From Fratercula arctica (taxonomy: Eukaryota; Chordata; Aves; Charadriiformes; Alcidae): DNA of 64,000 bases. Location: assembly GCA_947846985.1 (NCBI GenBank), contig CANTUZ010000003.1, positions 93,090,674 to 93,154,673 on the forward strand, in the 5' to 3' direction. The notes below the pieces were generated by a model. That model ran no database searches. It was given only the letters and a program-made list of their open reading frames with translations, and was not told the DNA's origin. A program made the translations under genes and the position numbers. This document shows positions 45,655 to 58,604 of this stretch, piece after piece; position 1 is the first letter of the stretch, and the number at the start of each line of letters is the position of its first letter.

Positions 45655-48600
45655 TGATTTAGACTGAGTCATCCACCATGGGCAGCATTCCTGACTGGGT
45701 TCCAAGAGTTTTTGACCCCGCACTTGAAGGGCTCACATGTTCAGCACTCTGTTTTAGCCTTGCATCACGCCAGCTGTTATCAGCTGGGACATTGACACTG
45801 GTAGAGAAAATGGGGTGGTGAGCTTGGTGGTGAATGGGTAAGAAGGGAAATTGGGAATGAGCTGAGACTGAATTGGGGAACCTCATGGAACTGGAGTAAA
45901 GAGGAGAAACGTGAGGAAAAATGTCACTTGAAGGGGAACCAGCTTGTGAAGGATGAGCTAATAGGCTACCCCTATACTATTGAACCAGACAGAGCTAGTG
46001 CCCAAGCGCTGGCTGTGAAGCCAACTAGTACTACCTGGCCACATCGAAACTGTTTCATGCATTCGTGCTTCAGAATACAGTGACTGCACCAAATTTGATA
46101 TTTGCCTATCTCTGGCCGCTGATGGAGCTTTTGAGCGACTGATCTGGGAGAAGGCTAGCTGGCACAGAACAAAACATGGTGGGGGCTGTTCTAACAATTT
46201 ATAAGTATCATGTGTAGATGTACAGGGTCAGTGGCCATGTCCTGGAACACTTCAGTTTACTACTGTGGACACAGTTTTGAATCATGCTAATTTGCTACTG
46301 CTATCACTTATCCAGTTCAGGCTGCATGTGTTTTTTTCACCTCATAATAGTTTTCCTCTTGACTCATGTGATAGTTGAAATTATACCACAGAAAGGAGTT
46401 CATGAGGAAAGATAAGAAATTGTGTTAAAAGAGCATTACCAAGGCTGCAAAATCAAGCTTTCAAAAAAATTTGGAAATACCAGCGTACCTCTGATGCATG
46501 TACATTAAGATAGCCTTCAACCACAAAATTGCATGCTGTTTTTCCCAGGAAAAACATGCCTCACTTGGTGCATACAGAAGATAGCCTTGGTTTCTCAATA
46601 TGTGGATAGTCATCACAGTATCTGCTAGTGAATAGCTTCTATTACAGTCCAAGCACATCAGTGTTTTTTGCTGACCGTACTGGAAATTAGCTGAAGATGT
46701 TATTTTGTTAGGCTTGTGTAGGGAAAATTATGAAAAGTCAAACAGCAGAAAAGGTTATACATTAAGGGAACCAAAGAACAATCAGAGTTATACTGACTAT
46801 ATTTATACCCATGTGGTAGACACTGGTATATTCGGTCTGCTGATGTCCAACAGGGCTAGATGCAGGGGCTGGAAGCTGCAAGCCCACCTGGATGCAGGAG
46901 TGTTCACTGGACAGCAAGCCCTCAGGGCAGCTGTGGTTTGGAGTCAGCACTGGCTCACGAGGGCGGCGTGAACGTGAGGCTGTCTGTAGCTGTCCCTGCA
47001 GAAATATCCACAGCTCTGAAGGAAGTTGTCGGTGTGGGCTTAGTTCAGCAGTACAACCATGCTCTGCTAGTGCTCCCTTATGCTTTCCCCTTCTTATCGC
47101 CGGGGTAGTAAGAGAACAGAAGCGTGTGGTCTACAAAGAGTGAGGCTGTCTTGCCTTAAATAGCCTTCTGTGGAGAAGAGTTATAGCTGACATAGAGGTT
47201 TGTATTTAGTACATTCTTTTCGCTTTATTAATGGCACATTACCCTATATTTCTTATGCTATGAATATAGTTTATTACTACTAAAGAAGAGGTTGTATTTC
47301 TACTGTCTTCCCTCAGGGGGTTCCAAATGGCAGGAATTTATGGATAGCAGCCCTATCACCTCCTGCTTCTTGGACCGTACCAGCACGCAAAGATCATCTA
47401 GCAAATAAAGTTTATACATGACAGTACGGAAGTTTATTCAAACTGCCAGTGGCTAATTCACTGGTACATGCTCTTAAGTCTATTGGATTTTGCTCAGTCT
47501 TTTACCTGAGCACCAGTCTCCAATTTAATTAATTACTGACCAGTCCTAGCAGTATCTTTTACCCTATTAAATTAATTACCTGCTCTTTCTTCAAAGCTCA
47601 GCTGGCTTTCTATAGCAATAAAGAGTTACTTAACTTAATCTAAACCCTTTTACAATGCTTATCACACTCAGTCTCCCTACTAGACTATCTGTGAAGTTGA
47701 CCTGGCTTCTGAGAAAAGACTTCCTTTTTTGTTGGAAGTGATTTCTTGAGTGATGTCCCTTTTTCAAGGAGACAGCATAATTCTCTAACGTCTCCTTAAG
47801 AAATTAGCCCTCTTCTTAAGGAAGGGTTGAAGAAACCTGGGCAGAAGCATCTTTATCTGGCACCCTTCCATTCCCTGTGAATGATAGTCCTCTCCTCAGG
47901 CACTGATTCCACTACTTTGATGACTGCAGTCTTGACCTTTTCAGGAACTTTTCTTCTGTCTCTTGGGAGGTGTGTTTGAAAACTGTTTAAATTTATGGTG
48001 CTTTGCTTGACTGTGCAATGTTTTCTCAGGCAAACACAGAGGCCAATTAAGTATGGTAAGGGTCCTCTATTTGTCCTTCAGATTTGCGTAAGAGATTGCA
48101 CTTTCAGAATAGAAATGGTTTTGAAGGAATGTAACAGCTCAGAATTTTCAGGTATTAATTTTTGCTGCACTTCTAACAGAATGTGGTAAACAGTCTCTCT
48201 TCCTCAAAAGTATGTGTGATTATTTAGTCCTTAGCAGTCTATTACCATAACTAGTCTTCAGTAAGTATAGTCCTTTAAATATAGTTCTTTCTGGAGTCCT
48301 TCACAACTCTCTAAAGTTTCCCCAATGGCGATACTAAATTAAGGGAAACATCACTTTTCAGAGAGCCGATATTTAGAGTGCAAAAATTCCCCACTTTAAT
48401 AATTCATACTGAGCAACACTCAACTTAACAATTGCTCATTTGGACAAATAAACAACATGGGCTGGTAGCTCAGCTGGAGTAAATTAGCGTAATATTGTTT
48501 CAGTCACTACAGCTATAGCAGTTTACACCAGTGGAGGGTTTTGTCACACATTTTTATTTAGGCTTTGTGTTGTTTTCTTTGGTTTTTTTTTTTTTTTTGG

Positions 48601-48689
48601 TGTTTTTTTTTTTTTTTTCACTCTGGCATTCATAACTGTAGTAGATGGCAGCTTCACATAATTAATTAACAGATTCATGCAGATAGTCC
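45655..48689. other. Unassigned unique sequence with long T tracts
   Basis: No repeat family or exon recognised. A moderately GC-rich patch at 46850-47110 has overlapping frames of 62-88 codons on both strands, none recognisable. T tracts at 48583-48618. Confidence 0.5.
48583..48618. repeat. Two T16 tracts separated by GGTG
   Basis: T16 at 48583-48598, then GGTG, then T16 at 48603-48618. Equal tract length suggests local duplication by slippage or repair. Confidence 0.9.
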
Positions 48690-48755
48690 CCTTGGGAAGT
48701 AGGGAGGTTTGGTATTCATTTTACAGATGATCAACCAAGGTACAAAGGGATGTTT
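48690..48755 (+). mobile_element. MIR-like SINE fragment
   Basis: AGTAGGGAGGTTTGGTATTC followed by ATTTTACAGATGATCAACCA and AGGTACAAAGGGATG matches the MIR core order GAGGTAGGTATTATT, CCATTTTACAGATGAGG, AACTGAGGCACAGAGAGG. Short and diverged. Confidence 0.6.
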
Positions 48756-48812
48756 TTTAAAGACGTTGACATTTCTAAAATGTCTGGTGTCTTGATTTTT
48801 TCAAACAATTGC

Positions 48813-49340
48813 ATCATAGAATTCCAGAACCATAGACACATTGTCTGGAAGAGACCTCTGAAGGTCTTGAGTCCAACCCCCTCCCTGAAGCAGGACCATT
48901 GCTGGTACCAGAACAAGTCAGCCATGGCTTTGTCCAACCAAGTCCTGAAAACCTGCAAGCACTGAGATGCCATAACCTCTCCAGGCAACCAGCGTCAGTA
49001 TTGCATTGACCTTCCTGTGATTTTTTTCCCCTCTAGTATTCAATTTGAACTTCCTAAACCACAACTTGTGGTGGTTTCCAATTTTTATATCACTTGCCAC
49101 TTTCTAGTAAGACTTAGCTCTGTAATTTCTGTAATTGTTTCAAGTGGTGATAGGCAGGTAATTAACTCACCTCTTACTCTCTTTTCTGTCAAATTAAACC
49201 AGCTCAACTCCTTCCACCTCTTCTTGTAGGCCATGTGCTCTCAGGCTTTGACTATCTCAGTAGCCCTATCTCAGTAGCTCCAGTTTCTCAATATTGGATT
49301 TATCCACTATCTGCTGCCCTTCTGTACCTTAGTATCTTTA
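48813..49340 (-). mobile_element. Old CR1 LINE 3' half, reverse orientation
   Basis: The plus strand opens with the antisense CR1 3' end TCATAGAATTCCAGAACCAT, GAAGAGACCTCTGAAGGTCT and GAGTCCAACCCCCTCCCTGA. It continues through TGCCATAACCTCTCCAGGCA, CCTTCCTGTGATTTTTTTCC (antisense FF.RKI-type segment), CTCTTTTCTGTCAAATTAAA (antisense FSLEKR) and GGCCATGTGCTCTCAGGCTT to CTGCCCTTCTGTACCTT. Different subfamily from the young copies at 45 and 50 kb, and much more diverged; frames are broken throughout. Confidence 0.85.
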
Positions 49341-50127
49341 ACAATCTGATCCAAATACAAAGACTGAGTAATTTGCCCAAAGCCAACCAAGATAATTCTT
49401 AGTCATATTTTCCAAGGAATTTACGAGCCAAAAGAGAGAGACAGGAGATTAGGGAGATTTTAAAAATTAGCCAGGCACCTAGCAGCTTCTTTAACTCTCT
49501 AGTATAATCCTGACTTGCTTCCTACTGACTCCCAGGCAAGCTTTCACTTACAAGATCATAGAGTGAAGCATATAGCTTTAGCTCCAATGTAACTGCCTAT
49601 GAAACAAAAAGTAGATGGATGTGGATTAAAATGTATTCAAGCTCAGGGGGTTCTGTGTGAAACAAGGATGCGTATAAAGGTTTGTTTAGAAGGCTGTACA
49701 ATGATTGATGTCCTGCCAAGTATTAATGAATTCATTAATGAATCCACCAGAGATTTGCTTTACTGTGCTTGAAAGGCTTGTTTCAGCCTGGATATTTGTT
49801 GGTTTGCACATAGGTTGTTAACATTTCAAATCTTTATCCCTATAAATATCCCCAGAAATTCAGAAATAATGCAGAGGTGTTGTACGGCCTTTGGATATTG
49901 TTCAGCTTCCAGAATGAAGTGACTAAGGTTATGATTAACATTGTTTAATTTATTTATATTGCCATTGCATCTGGGAGCCGTAATCATTAACCAGAGGACC
50001 TACTTCAACTCCATGCAAATGCAGAACAAAGTAGTAATCTCTGGTCCAGTCAGTATGCAGCGTAAGAATAAGGAAACAGAAAGCAGATGGGTATAAAACC
50101 AAGGGGAAGTACAAGAAGTAGTAAAAC
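49341..50127. other. Unassigned sequence
   Basis: No clear element. AAGACTGAGTAATTTGCCCA with AAGCC near 49360 could be a further MIR relic (GGTTAAGTGACTTGCCCAAGG-like) but the match is too short to annotate. Confidence 0.45.
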
Positions 50128-50706
50128 GACCAGTGGCCAGTAAGTCAAGGGAGGTAATTCTGCCCCTCTACTCCACTCTCGTTAGACCACACCTGGAGTA
50201 CTGTGTCCAGCTCTGGAGCCCCCAAGATAAGAAGAACATGGATCTATTGGACTAAGTCCAGAGGAGGGGCACGAAGCTGATCAGAGGGCTGGAGCACCTC
50301 TCCTATGAAGACAGGCTGAGAGAATTGGATCTGTTCAGCCTGGAGAGAAGGCGGCTCCAGGGAGATCTTATATCACCTTCCAGTACTTAAAGAGGGCCTA
50401 CAGGAAAGAAGAGGTGGGACTCTTTATCAGGGAGTGTGGTGATAGGATGAGAGGTAACGGTTTTAAGCTGAAAGAGGGGAGATATAGATTAGATATTAGG
50501 AAGAAATTGTTTACTGTGAGGGTGGTGAGACACTGGAACAGGTTGCCCAGAGAAGGATGTCCCATCCCTGGAAGTGTTCAAGACCAGGTTGGAATGGGCT
50601 TTGAGTAACCTGGTCTAGTGGGAGGTGTCCCTGCCCATGGCAGGGGGGTTGGAACTAGATGACCTTTAAGGTTTCTTCCAACTCTAACCATTCTATGATT
50701 CTATGA
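50128..50706 (+). mobile_element. Young CR1 LINE 3' end, plus orientation
   Basis: Starts within the ORF2 region upstream of the C-terminus (AAGGGAGGTAATTCTGCCCC, TTAGACCACACCTGGAGTAC) and runs through GATCAGAGGGCTGGAGCACC, CTATGAAGACAGGCTGAGAG and CTTTATCAGGGAGTGTGGTG to the 3' UTR and tail TTCTATGATTCTATGA. The ORF2 frame is broken by a 5-nt deletion near 50547 compared with the 45-kb copy (AGAGAAGG in place of GGGAAGTTGTGG), besides earlier indels, so the 64-codon frame at 50414-50608 ends out of phase. Same subfamily and orientation as 45228-45654, including a run of about 60 identical bases around the RLDIRKKLFTVRVVRxW segment. Confidence 0.96.
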
Positions 50707-53700
50707 CACTGATCAGAAGGATAAGCAGGACTGTCATGGTACCAGAGGTAGATATCACAGTATTAGAAAAGAAATGGGATTCTCTTTTGTGCTAGAAAAA
50801 TATGATTGAAGTAAGGTCTGAGAAGAAAGAATAACAGCTTTGCATCACCTATGTTGAGCACAAGCTGATGACAGGACACCCGCTACTGGACTCCCATGTG
50901 ACAATGCAAGGTTTTAGTGGGGACACAATAAGGTAGGTATAAATTATCTCTAAGTTTCCCTGTTGGCTGGTGTAAAGAGCTGCTACCTGGAGGGGAAAGG
51001 ACTTTTGTTCGGAAGGAAGGAAGCTGAGGCTACCCGTGGATAACTGCTATCTCTGTAAAAGTAAATGTGTTGAAACTGTGGTAGATTGGAAAGAGCTACG
51101 TGTGTGAGTGATTATTCTGGGACAGTTCTTTTCTGTAGCCCAGGAAAAGACGGGAAGCAGTGGGGCTGACTACTTGGTTGAAGACTCTGTTTTTGCCCCT
51201 CTGCTTTCAGCTGTTGCACTACTACCATTTATCCCCTTTGGTTTTTGTCAATATCAGCTTGACAATATTTCTACCTCTAAAATAAAAATGTAAATTAAAA
51301 AAAACATATAGAAAATATTTATAAAATTTGCAAGGAAACCCGAGTCCTGCAGCAGTCTGAAGGGTTCTGTAGTGTAGGTGACATGCAATGATGGCGTTCA
51401 TTTTCATCTCTTTTGCTGTTGACTGTTGAGATGGCACTTAGTGTTCAGGAGCCGCAATGAAGTTTTGACTACCTGGGCAACTTTCTGTCTCATTAACCCC
51501 TTCCATTATTTCTCAGCTCTTAACAGCAGGAGGTGAGCAATAGGAAGATCACAGGCAAAGCAGACAGTTAATTAACACATCAGGGCACCATCTGCCATAC
51601 CTTCCTGACTCACCAGAGAAGAGCTCTGCTCTCACTGCTCTCACTGACCTTACCAAGAACCTTATTAAGAGCTGAGAGATGGGGTATGTTAGGCATGAAA
51701 TGTAGGAAAAACAAGGAGGCACTTAATATATAATGAATGGCATGAGAAGTTATGGTAAGAATTAGGTAGCATCCTAGTAAGGGGAAGGAAGTGGGCAACC
51801 AGAAAAAAGGTCTGGTGGAAAAGTGAAGGCTCTGTGAGAGAATGAGAGTTATCCATAATGATTTATTCCTCTCTCAGACGTGCTTATGAAAAAGTCATTA
51901 TTTGTTTTAATGTTAAATAGCATGGAGTGGGGCGCAGGGGTTGGCCCTGGTTTTGCCCGCATAAAGTGTCTTTGTTGACTGAACCACTGTGAGACACCGG
52001 AAGCATGTGGATTCATCTCACATGATAAATTTACGAAGGTATAGATGAGATAAAAAGGGTTTTAGTTCAAATTCTAAACATTCTCCTGAAAGGATGTGAA
52101 ATGTGCCTAGAAAATTGAATATGTCTTTCTTACTCAGGTACCCTATATTTGAAAATAATTCCTGTGGAGTTTCAAGTTTAACTAAAGGATTTAAGCCACA
52201 CCTGTGAGTGTGGACCCTGAGCTAGCTACTGTATTGAGGGAGATTTATTTCTTAATGTGTTTCCTCTGAAAACACCAGTAGGTTTTGAATCTCTGAAACT
52301 AAGTTTTATCAGAATGCACGCACTAGAGAAAACGTGGTGTGAGAAAGAACAGAAATAAAGGGGTTCAGTAGGAAGACCCCTGCCCACAAGAAGACAGGGA
52401 CAGGTCTTTTTCCTTTGAGCATTCTCTGAGGCCAACAGCCTTTCAATGGCTTCCTGAATGACAGTCCCCTCTGAGCTTTGTTTGCATTTCTGCTCTTTGT
52501 TTTTCTCACCAGTCTGATGGCTTTGACTCATTTTGCAAGACTCTTGTTTGTTGAGATTTCATGATTTCCCTGAGTTACAGAAGATGTTCATGCTGTTGTT
52601 CTTCAGATGCTTACAATTAATGCTCAATCCCCCTGTCTCCTCATTTTGCCTGACACAGGTTCCAGCACCCAGCACCATCCTGCCCAGACATACATAATAC
52701 TCTTTTCTAAATAAAAGCATAACATGGAAACATATAACAAGCAATGAAGAAAAAGGTACTACTTGCCATAACTGTGAAATAATATTTGTCTGTGAAATCC
52801 TTCTAAGGTAACACAATTCTCTTTGCCTGACCCCTACATTTTGTAATTAAATGCAGATGGCAAAATTAAAGAACAAACCCCTATACTTAGCTTAAATTAT
52901 TTAAAATTATTTTTCATTTAAAAGTAACATGAAATATTTATGGTCATAAAGTCTAAAGCGCTTTGAAAATGAATAAGATGCAAAAGAACTTAAAATAATA
53001 TACATCTTAATATGCAATTCTTAAAGGTCTTGTTCTATTCGTATAACTCCAAAATAAGACAAGCATAAATATACAGGACAACTCACTTAGAGTGTTTTTC
53101 TAGCTGAATAAAGTTAGTATTCTGCAAGATTATAGCAGATGAAGCTTTTCCTATTACAACCAGGTAGGTCTCCAATGCATGTGACATTTCAAATACCTTT
53201 GTGGATTTGTCTCAATTGTGTTGCTAAGTTTGAGACAGAGCTGTGTGACAAAGCTTTGAAACACACTTCTTGCTTGTTCTTTAGCCTCATCCAAGGAGAC
53301 CTTAAGATTTTTTGCTATAGTTTGTCTTTCAGGAATTCATTTCTAGACAGTATTTTGTTTTCCCCTTCAATGTAATGCCTCTCACCCTGGCATCTAGCAC
53401 AAAGCCTTAGGAAGTGTAAGGTAAATGCATGTAATTCCTGCTCCATCTCACCCTTTGGTTTCTAGCCAGACTCAGGTTCTGCTACTGCTCCTACATAATT
53501 TGATAGGGATAATCTTTCCTCGTCTGACCCTGACTCTTTTATTTTCATCCTCCAGGCATTTTGTATGACTTCTGGTACTATCAGACATGACATTCTTTCA
53601 AGTCCCTAAAGCCAATGTACAGTTTTAGATACCTTGCTCTGTCATTTCATTTTCACCTTACTGTATCTAATTACTTCTTTCTGTGCCTGAAAGTCTCTAT

Positions 53701-55791
53701 TTTTACACTTGGACTTACCTGCTAGAAGTAAGTCCATGTGTATGGAAAATGCACGTTGTCATTTACATTCATAGTTCAAAGCAGAAAGGTCAAGATAAAA
53801 GTCTTGCTTATATTTTTCTTTCTACCTTGTCTAAGAATGACAGGTCTGGAGGTTTTCAAACAGCTGTAGATGCTCCTCATTAAAGCTATTATTTTTTTGT
53901 GGGCAAAGCGTGAAAAAGTGTACTGACTATAAGATATTGCTCTTTTGTTTGCATGAACCGAGAGAAAAGATATAATTAATGATCTAGTTAGGCCCTCTTA
54001 CCTGCAAAAAATATTAGATGCTATTACTACAAATGCAGAGAGACAGTTCCTTTTGGGATTTTATTTCAAATACTATTTCCCTTCATGCCTTTTAAAACCT
54101 CAGTGATTTGCAGGGGCTGTACAGCCCATCAGTGCAAAGCATTGTTGTTGAATTACTAAACATTCAAAAGTACACTAATAAAACACCTTGTCATACTCCT
54201 GTAAAAGCCACTATGGCCATAAAAAAAGTCAAGCCCTTACGTCACGTAGCATTTTTGGAATGTCTACAGTAAATACCTCAGGAAAGCAGCTCCCACAGTT
54301 ACCAACAGCCCTGGAGATGTGTATAATCATTTATAATACAACACATCAAGAATAGAGAGACCTCGCACTACAAATTTTGCATTAGGGTACATGTAACAAG
54401 CAGTGCATAAAGCTACTATAAAAACATGGATATATTGAAAGAATATTCACCCTTTTATAAATGATCCTTTAGAGAGGTTTTTACATTCTTCCATATATTT
54501 TCTTGCAGAAACTGTCCACTTGATCGATTGTATCCAATAAAGAGACCTTGTTTGCATTGACTTCTACAGTCTTGGAAATAGATAAATGGAAGTATCAAAA
54601 TTAATGTATTGGTAATGGTTATCTTTACACTCGTCTTTTAGTTCTGGTGTGCCATAATCCAAAAATACAAATGGTTTTAACTAATCTGAAGGAAAGCAGA
54701 CCTTATTTTTGTTTTACGTAGTAGGACTGCAATGCACTGCATTGTAAAACAGAAGTGGGTTGTTGCAAAGGGCTCAGATGTCTACCACCTATTACCAGGA
54801 TTTCAACCCTTCTGTACACTGGGGAGCAGCTCAGCTGGTGGTAATAAGCAAATAGCTGGTTCCCACAAGTGACTAAGGACATGAGGAGGTCATAAACTTT
54901 CAGTTTGTCTGGGGAGTAATATCATAAACAATTCAAACAAATTCTTAAATAAAGGCCAGTTAGAAAGAGTTCTAGCTGTGACAAAGTCTCGTGACCATGA
55001 CTGTGGTGTTTCATAAAAAGTTCTTAGAATGGTGTAACTCCACTGTGACTGCAACACCAGTGTGAGCAATTGCCCTGGAAGTTGCATGGGTTTCATGTCT
55101 CTCTCACCTTAGAATTAATATTGAGCATGTCTTTTCAGGTCAAATTTTTTAAAGGCATTTAAATGCTGACCTTGTTTTATTGCCATCCTTTGCTTGAATT
55201 ACCTATGAGGACTCAAATATTTTCAGAGCAGAGACCTCTTATGAGGTCCAGTTATTGCAGATGTATGAGTTGCAGGTACAGGGAATATTCACAGCTTCTA
55301 CTGGCAGATAAACAATAGTAATTCAAGTTATTCCTCTTGTACTTCATTTCAAGTAAACACTGAGCCATTTCACCTTAATCTATTTAATGTAGGTCCTAGT
55401 AGATCCATATCTGGTTGAAAAACTCTGTTTAGGCTGGTCAAGAACAAAGGCTTAGGCACATGCAGTGATCCCTGAACAATGTAAGGATGGGAGGTCTATA
55501 GCTAATAATCAGTGACTATGTGGGAAAGAATGTTTAGGGTCATGAGAAAATTACAGGCTGAGCTTGCCAACTTGTTGGTGGTTCTGGTCAGTTCAAACAT
55601 TTGGCATTTTATCTTCGATAAAATAAGTGCCTTTATACATGCTGTTCCTGACTACCAGGTGTCACCGTAGATCTGAGGGAGGTTTAGAAGCAGAAATGTC
55701 TTTAGGGAGATGTGGTAGAGTGTCGCATGGAGTATTTGTCATTGCAGTAATAACGTAAGCAGAAATGACCTCCAGGTCAGGTAGGCTCTTA

Positions 55792-55860
55792 TACTTAATG
55801 ACTGTCTGAGCAGTGAACACTGCCTCAGACCATTAACTCCTCCAGACAGTCATTTAAGTG
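55792..55860. other. Nested inverted repeats able to form alternative hairpins
   Basis: CTTAATGACTGTCTG (55794-55808) pairs with CAGACAGTCATTTAAG (55843-55858) with one bulged T, enclosing 34 nt. The same left arm extended to 55815 also pairs with CACTGCCTCAGACCATTA (55818-55835), with a 3-nt and a 1-nt bulge, in a tight hairpin. Two mutually exclusive folds of 15-17 bp in 69 nt is unusual for unique AT-rich DNA. It could be a small MITE relic, a microRNA-like precursor or coincidence. Confidence 0.7.
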
Positions 55861-56811
55861 TGACTTAACTGCCAGTCATTCTTACTCAACATTAACAGGT
55901 ACTCATAGCTGGTTTTCCAAACATTCAATGGAAGGGAGTGCTACACCTTCTTCAATGAGAAACGGTTTAAAAGCATGCTAGTTTACATAAAATTTCCTGA
56001 AAAAGTGATTATCAGGCCAATAGTTCGCAATCAACTTTGGCTGTAGCAAAGTACATGAGATATTCACCCATTTCCCAGTACTTAATTTGATGAGAAAATA
56101 TGTGCTGGAACTAAACCATTTTGTGTTTAAATAGTCTTGCTGTGACCCTATAGTAGAGAAAATAGCTGTAAAATAAACTGCATTATGAAAATATGTATCT
56201 ATTCATATTTTCCTGAGTCCACAGCAACAGATGTTATTGTCATACTGTCTGAACACCAGTACTGCCTGGGCTCATTTAACTGCTGCTTTAAAAAGTAGAT
56301 TCAGGTACCAGTCTCTTCTACTGAGTGGATTTAAAGAACAGTTTAGAATAGTATTTGTTCTATTACATTATCTCTGCAAGTCTTCCTAGAAATCCTGTAA
56401 AGGTCTAGGATGCATAAAAGATTTGCTTTCTCATTCTGCACCAAACAAATAGAAGTTATTTCAATAGACTCAAGATTGGATGGCAAGAGAACATTTTCAA
56501 AGGTCATTCACAGTATCTGACATGGAAGACTTTGCAACTGAAGGTGGTATTTCTCATTACTTTGCCAGTTCAAGGTCTACTAATTGGGATGTGCACCTCT
56601 GTGTTCCCAGCTAAAGTAAACAATAAATCTCTTCTTCTGTGAAACTGTTCTTTTTAAAGAGATCAAGTCAATCTTCTCATTTTGACCGGACAACTCAATA
56701 ACAACTGGAAATGTGACTAGCATAAAATTGAATAATGTAGTTAGAAGACAAATTTAATCACCTTTTTTCTTATTTTGGTAAGGTCATTACCTAGTGGCTT
56801 CACATCTTGAT

Positions 56812-56826
56812 GGGGGGGAGGGGGGG
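56812..56826 (+). repeat. G-tract (G7-A-G7)
   Basis: Two runs of seven G separated by a single A in AT-rich context; four GGG blocks can be drawn from it, so a two- or three-layer quadruplex is conceivable. Confidence 0.9.
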
Positions 56827-58604
56827 CATGGAAACAAGAATCAATACCAGTCATACTAACTGGATGTTTCAATTCTGTTCCATAAAGGAGAACCAGTTAC
56901 AATTTTGCTTCAATTAAAAAAATGCCATTGAATTGCTCATTGGCAATTTTAGCACATGTAAGACTTGATTAAAAAAGAATAGAAATGGACTATAGAGGTT
57001 TTGGGCGTCTTCTGAGAAGGTTTTGGGTGCTGACATGAGCAAAAAGTATTGAGGAAAAATCAAGTACTTGCATTAAGGAAAAAAGTAGATTTCTTTTATG
57101 TAGTGAGGATTGTATTACAGGTGAGACTGACAGTGAAACTGTATGACATTTATGGCTTGTAAAGGGTTTATATGGAAGATATCCTTTTTGCCCAAAGAAA
57201 ACTGACCAGCATTGTATTGACAGATGGATTAGTGTGAATCTTATTTCATGTCCATTGAACTTACTATACTTTGAATATTTTTCCAGAAGTCATAAGTAAA
57301 TGGCAACAGTCCTAGTATTATCTGTTGGAGATGTACTACTGCAAATTTGTAATCACAGTCTTGATTTCTCTTCATACAGGTGTAATTCTGTTCCTTGCTA
57401 TTCCCTTATACTCGGATTCAGTAGGAAGTAAAAAATGTAAAATATTTTCCAAATTGTGTTAGCTCTTTCTTATCAAGAACCCAAATCTTCTATTCTATGA
57501 AAATTCTCTGATTTGAGAAAAAAGGAAGTTTTTTTCTGAATGTTAATGACTTCAGGGAGAAATAGGAAATGCATATCTATGGATTCTCTTACCTCCTTAA
57601 TTGTTGTAAAATGTATTTACTCTATATATTTGTGGACTGCAATGGTTGAGGTATTAGATGTCTGGGACTTGTCAAGGGATCATGCATTTTATACGTGTAC
57701 TGAGAAGTTTTTTAACATGCTTACTGCAGTAAATAATTCTGTAGTATGATTTATTTCCCTTTATGAGTTACAGTTATCTTCTATGATTCCTCAAAAGATT
57801 TGAAAACTCAGGGGAACGTAGAGGAAATGATAGCATTTTGTTCAGGGGGTCTCATCATCCTTTGTCCCTTTGCTTAGACTGGAGGTAGATAGGTGCCTAA
57901 AAGCATAATATAACGGCAACTTCAATTTTTAAACTAGTCTTTACAAAAATTGTCAATAACATAAATGGCCAGAGTCACTTCTGCTTTCATCCAGAAGGGT
58001 TTGATTTAACATTTTGGCTAAAGCAGCAGAAGCTTCAAGGCTGTGTGAAATAAAGAGAGAATTTTCATTACTGATTTGAATTCTGGTCAGGGGTTCCATT
58101 ATGAAGAAATATAAAGAGAAATATTGTGAAGAAATCACTTTCCACTATTACCTCTTTCCATTTCAAACTCCAATTCTTCATGCACTTTCATATTTACAGA
58201 ACAGAGCTATGTTATTTTTTTGTACCTCTTTGCAATGAACTTCTCTCACTCTTTAGCTTCCTTGGAGCGTGCTGTGGATCTTCATGGAGTCATTTCCAGC
58301 TTTTTGCTGCACTTTTGCATTATTTTTATTCATAGAATATGTTTGACTTTCTACTTCATGGAATTAATTTTGACCCTTTCTAGAAACATCTAGGGGTTAA
58401 AGCTTTAATCCCAAGTGCCTTTCAAAGCATCTTTTGGTTACATTTTTTGTGATAGATGTCCAACTTTTATCACACTCTCATTCTTATAAACCCTGGTTTA
58501 TCTGTCAAAACAATGAAACAACCCTCTCTGCCCTACACCTCCATAATTTTCTCACCCTCTCATGATTCAGAAGCATCATGGATTATACTTGCATGAGGTT
58601 GACA

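Larger units (their letters stand above)
50707..58604. other. Unassigned unique sequence (about 7.9 kb)
   Basis: No repeat family or exon recognised. Notable pieces: a hairpin-forming segment at 55792-55860, a G7-A-G7 tract at 56812-56826, and a segment at 51920-52015 containing AAAGTGTCTTTGTTGACTGA that has an LTR-end flavour but no defined boundaries. Confidence 0.5.

Noticed and set aside
51920..52015. Possible LTR 3' end (AAAGTGTCTTTGTTGACTGA, then CCACTGTGAGACACCGG)
   Set aside because: No terminal TG/CA pair, no target duplication, and no match to the other LTRs in the window.
56812..56826. G-quadruplex function
   Set aside because: Only two uninterrupted G runs; structure is conceivable but no functional context.
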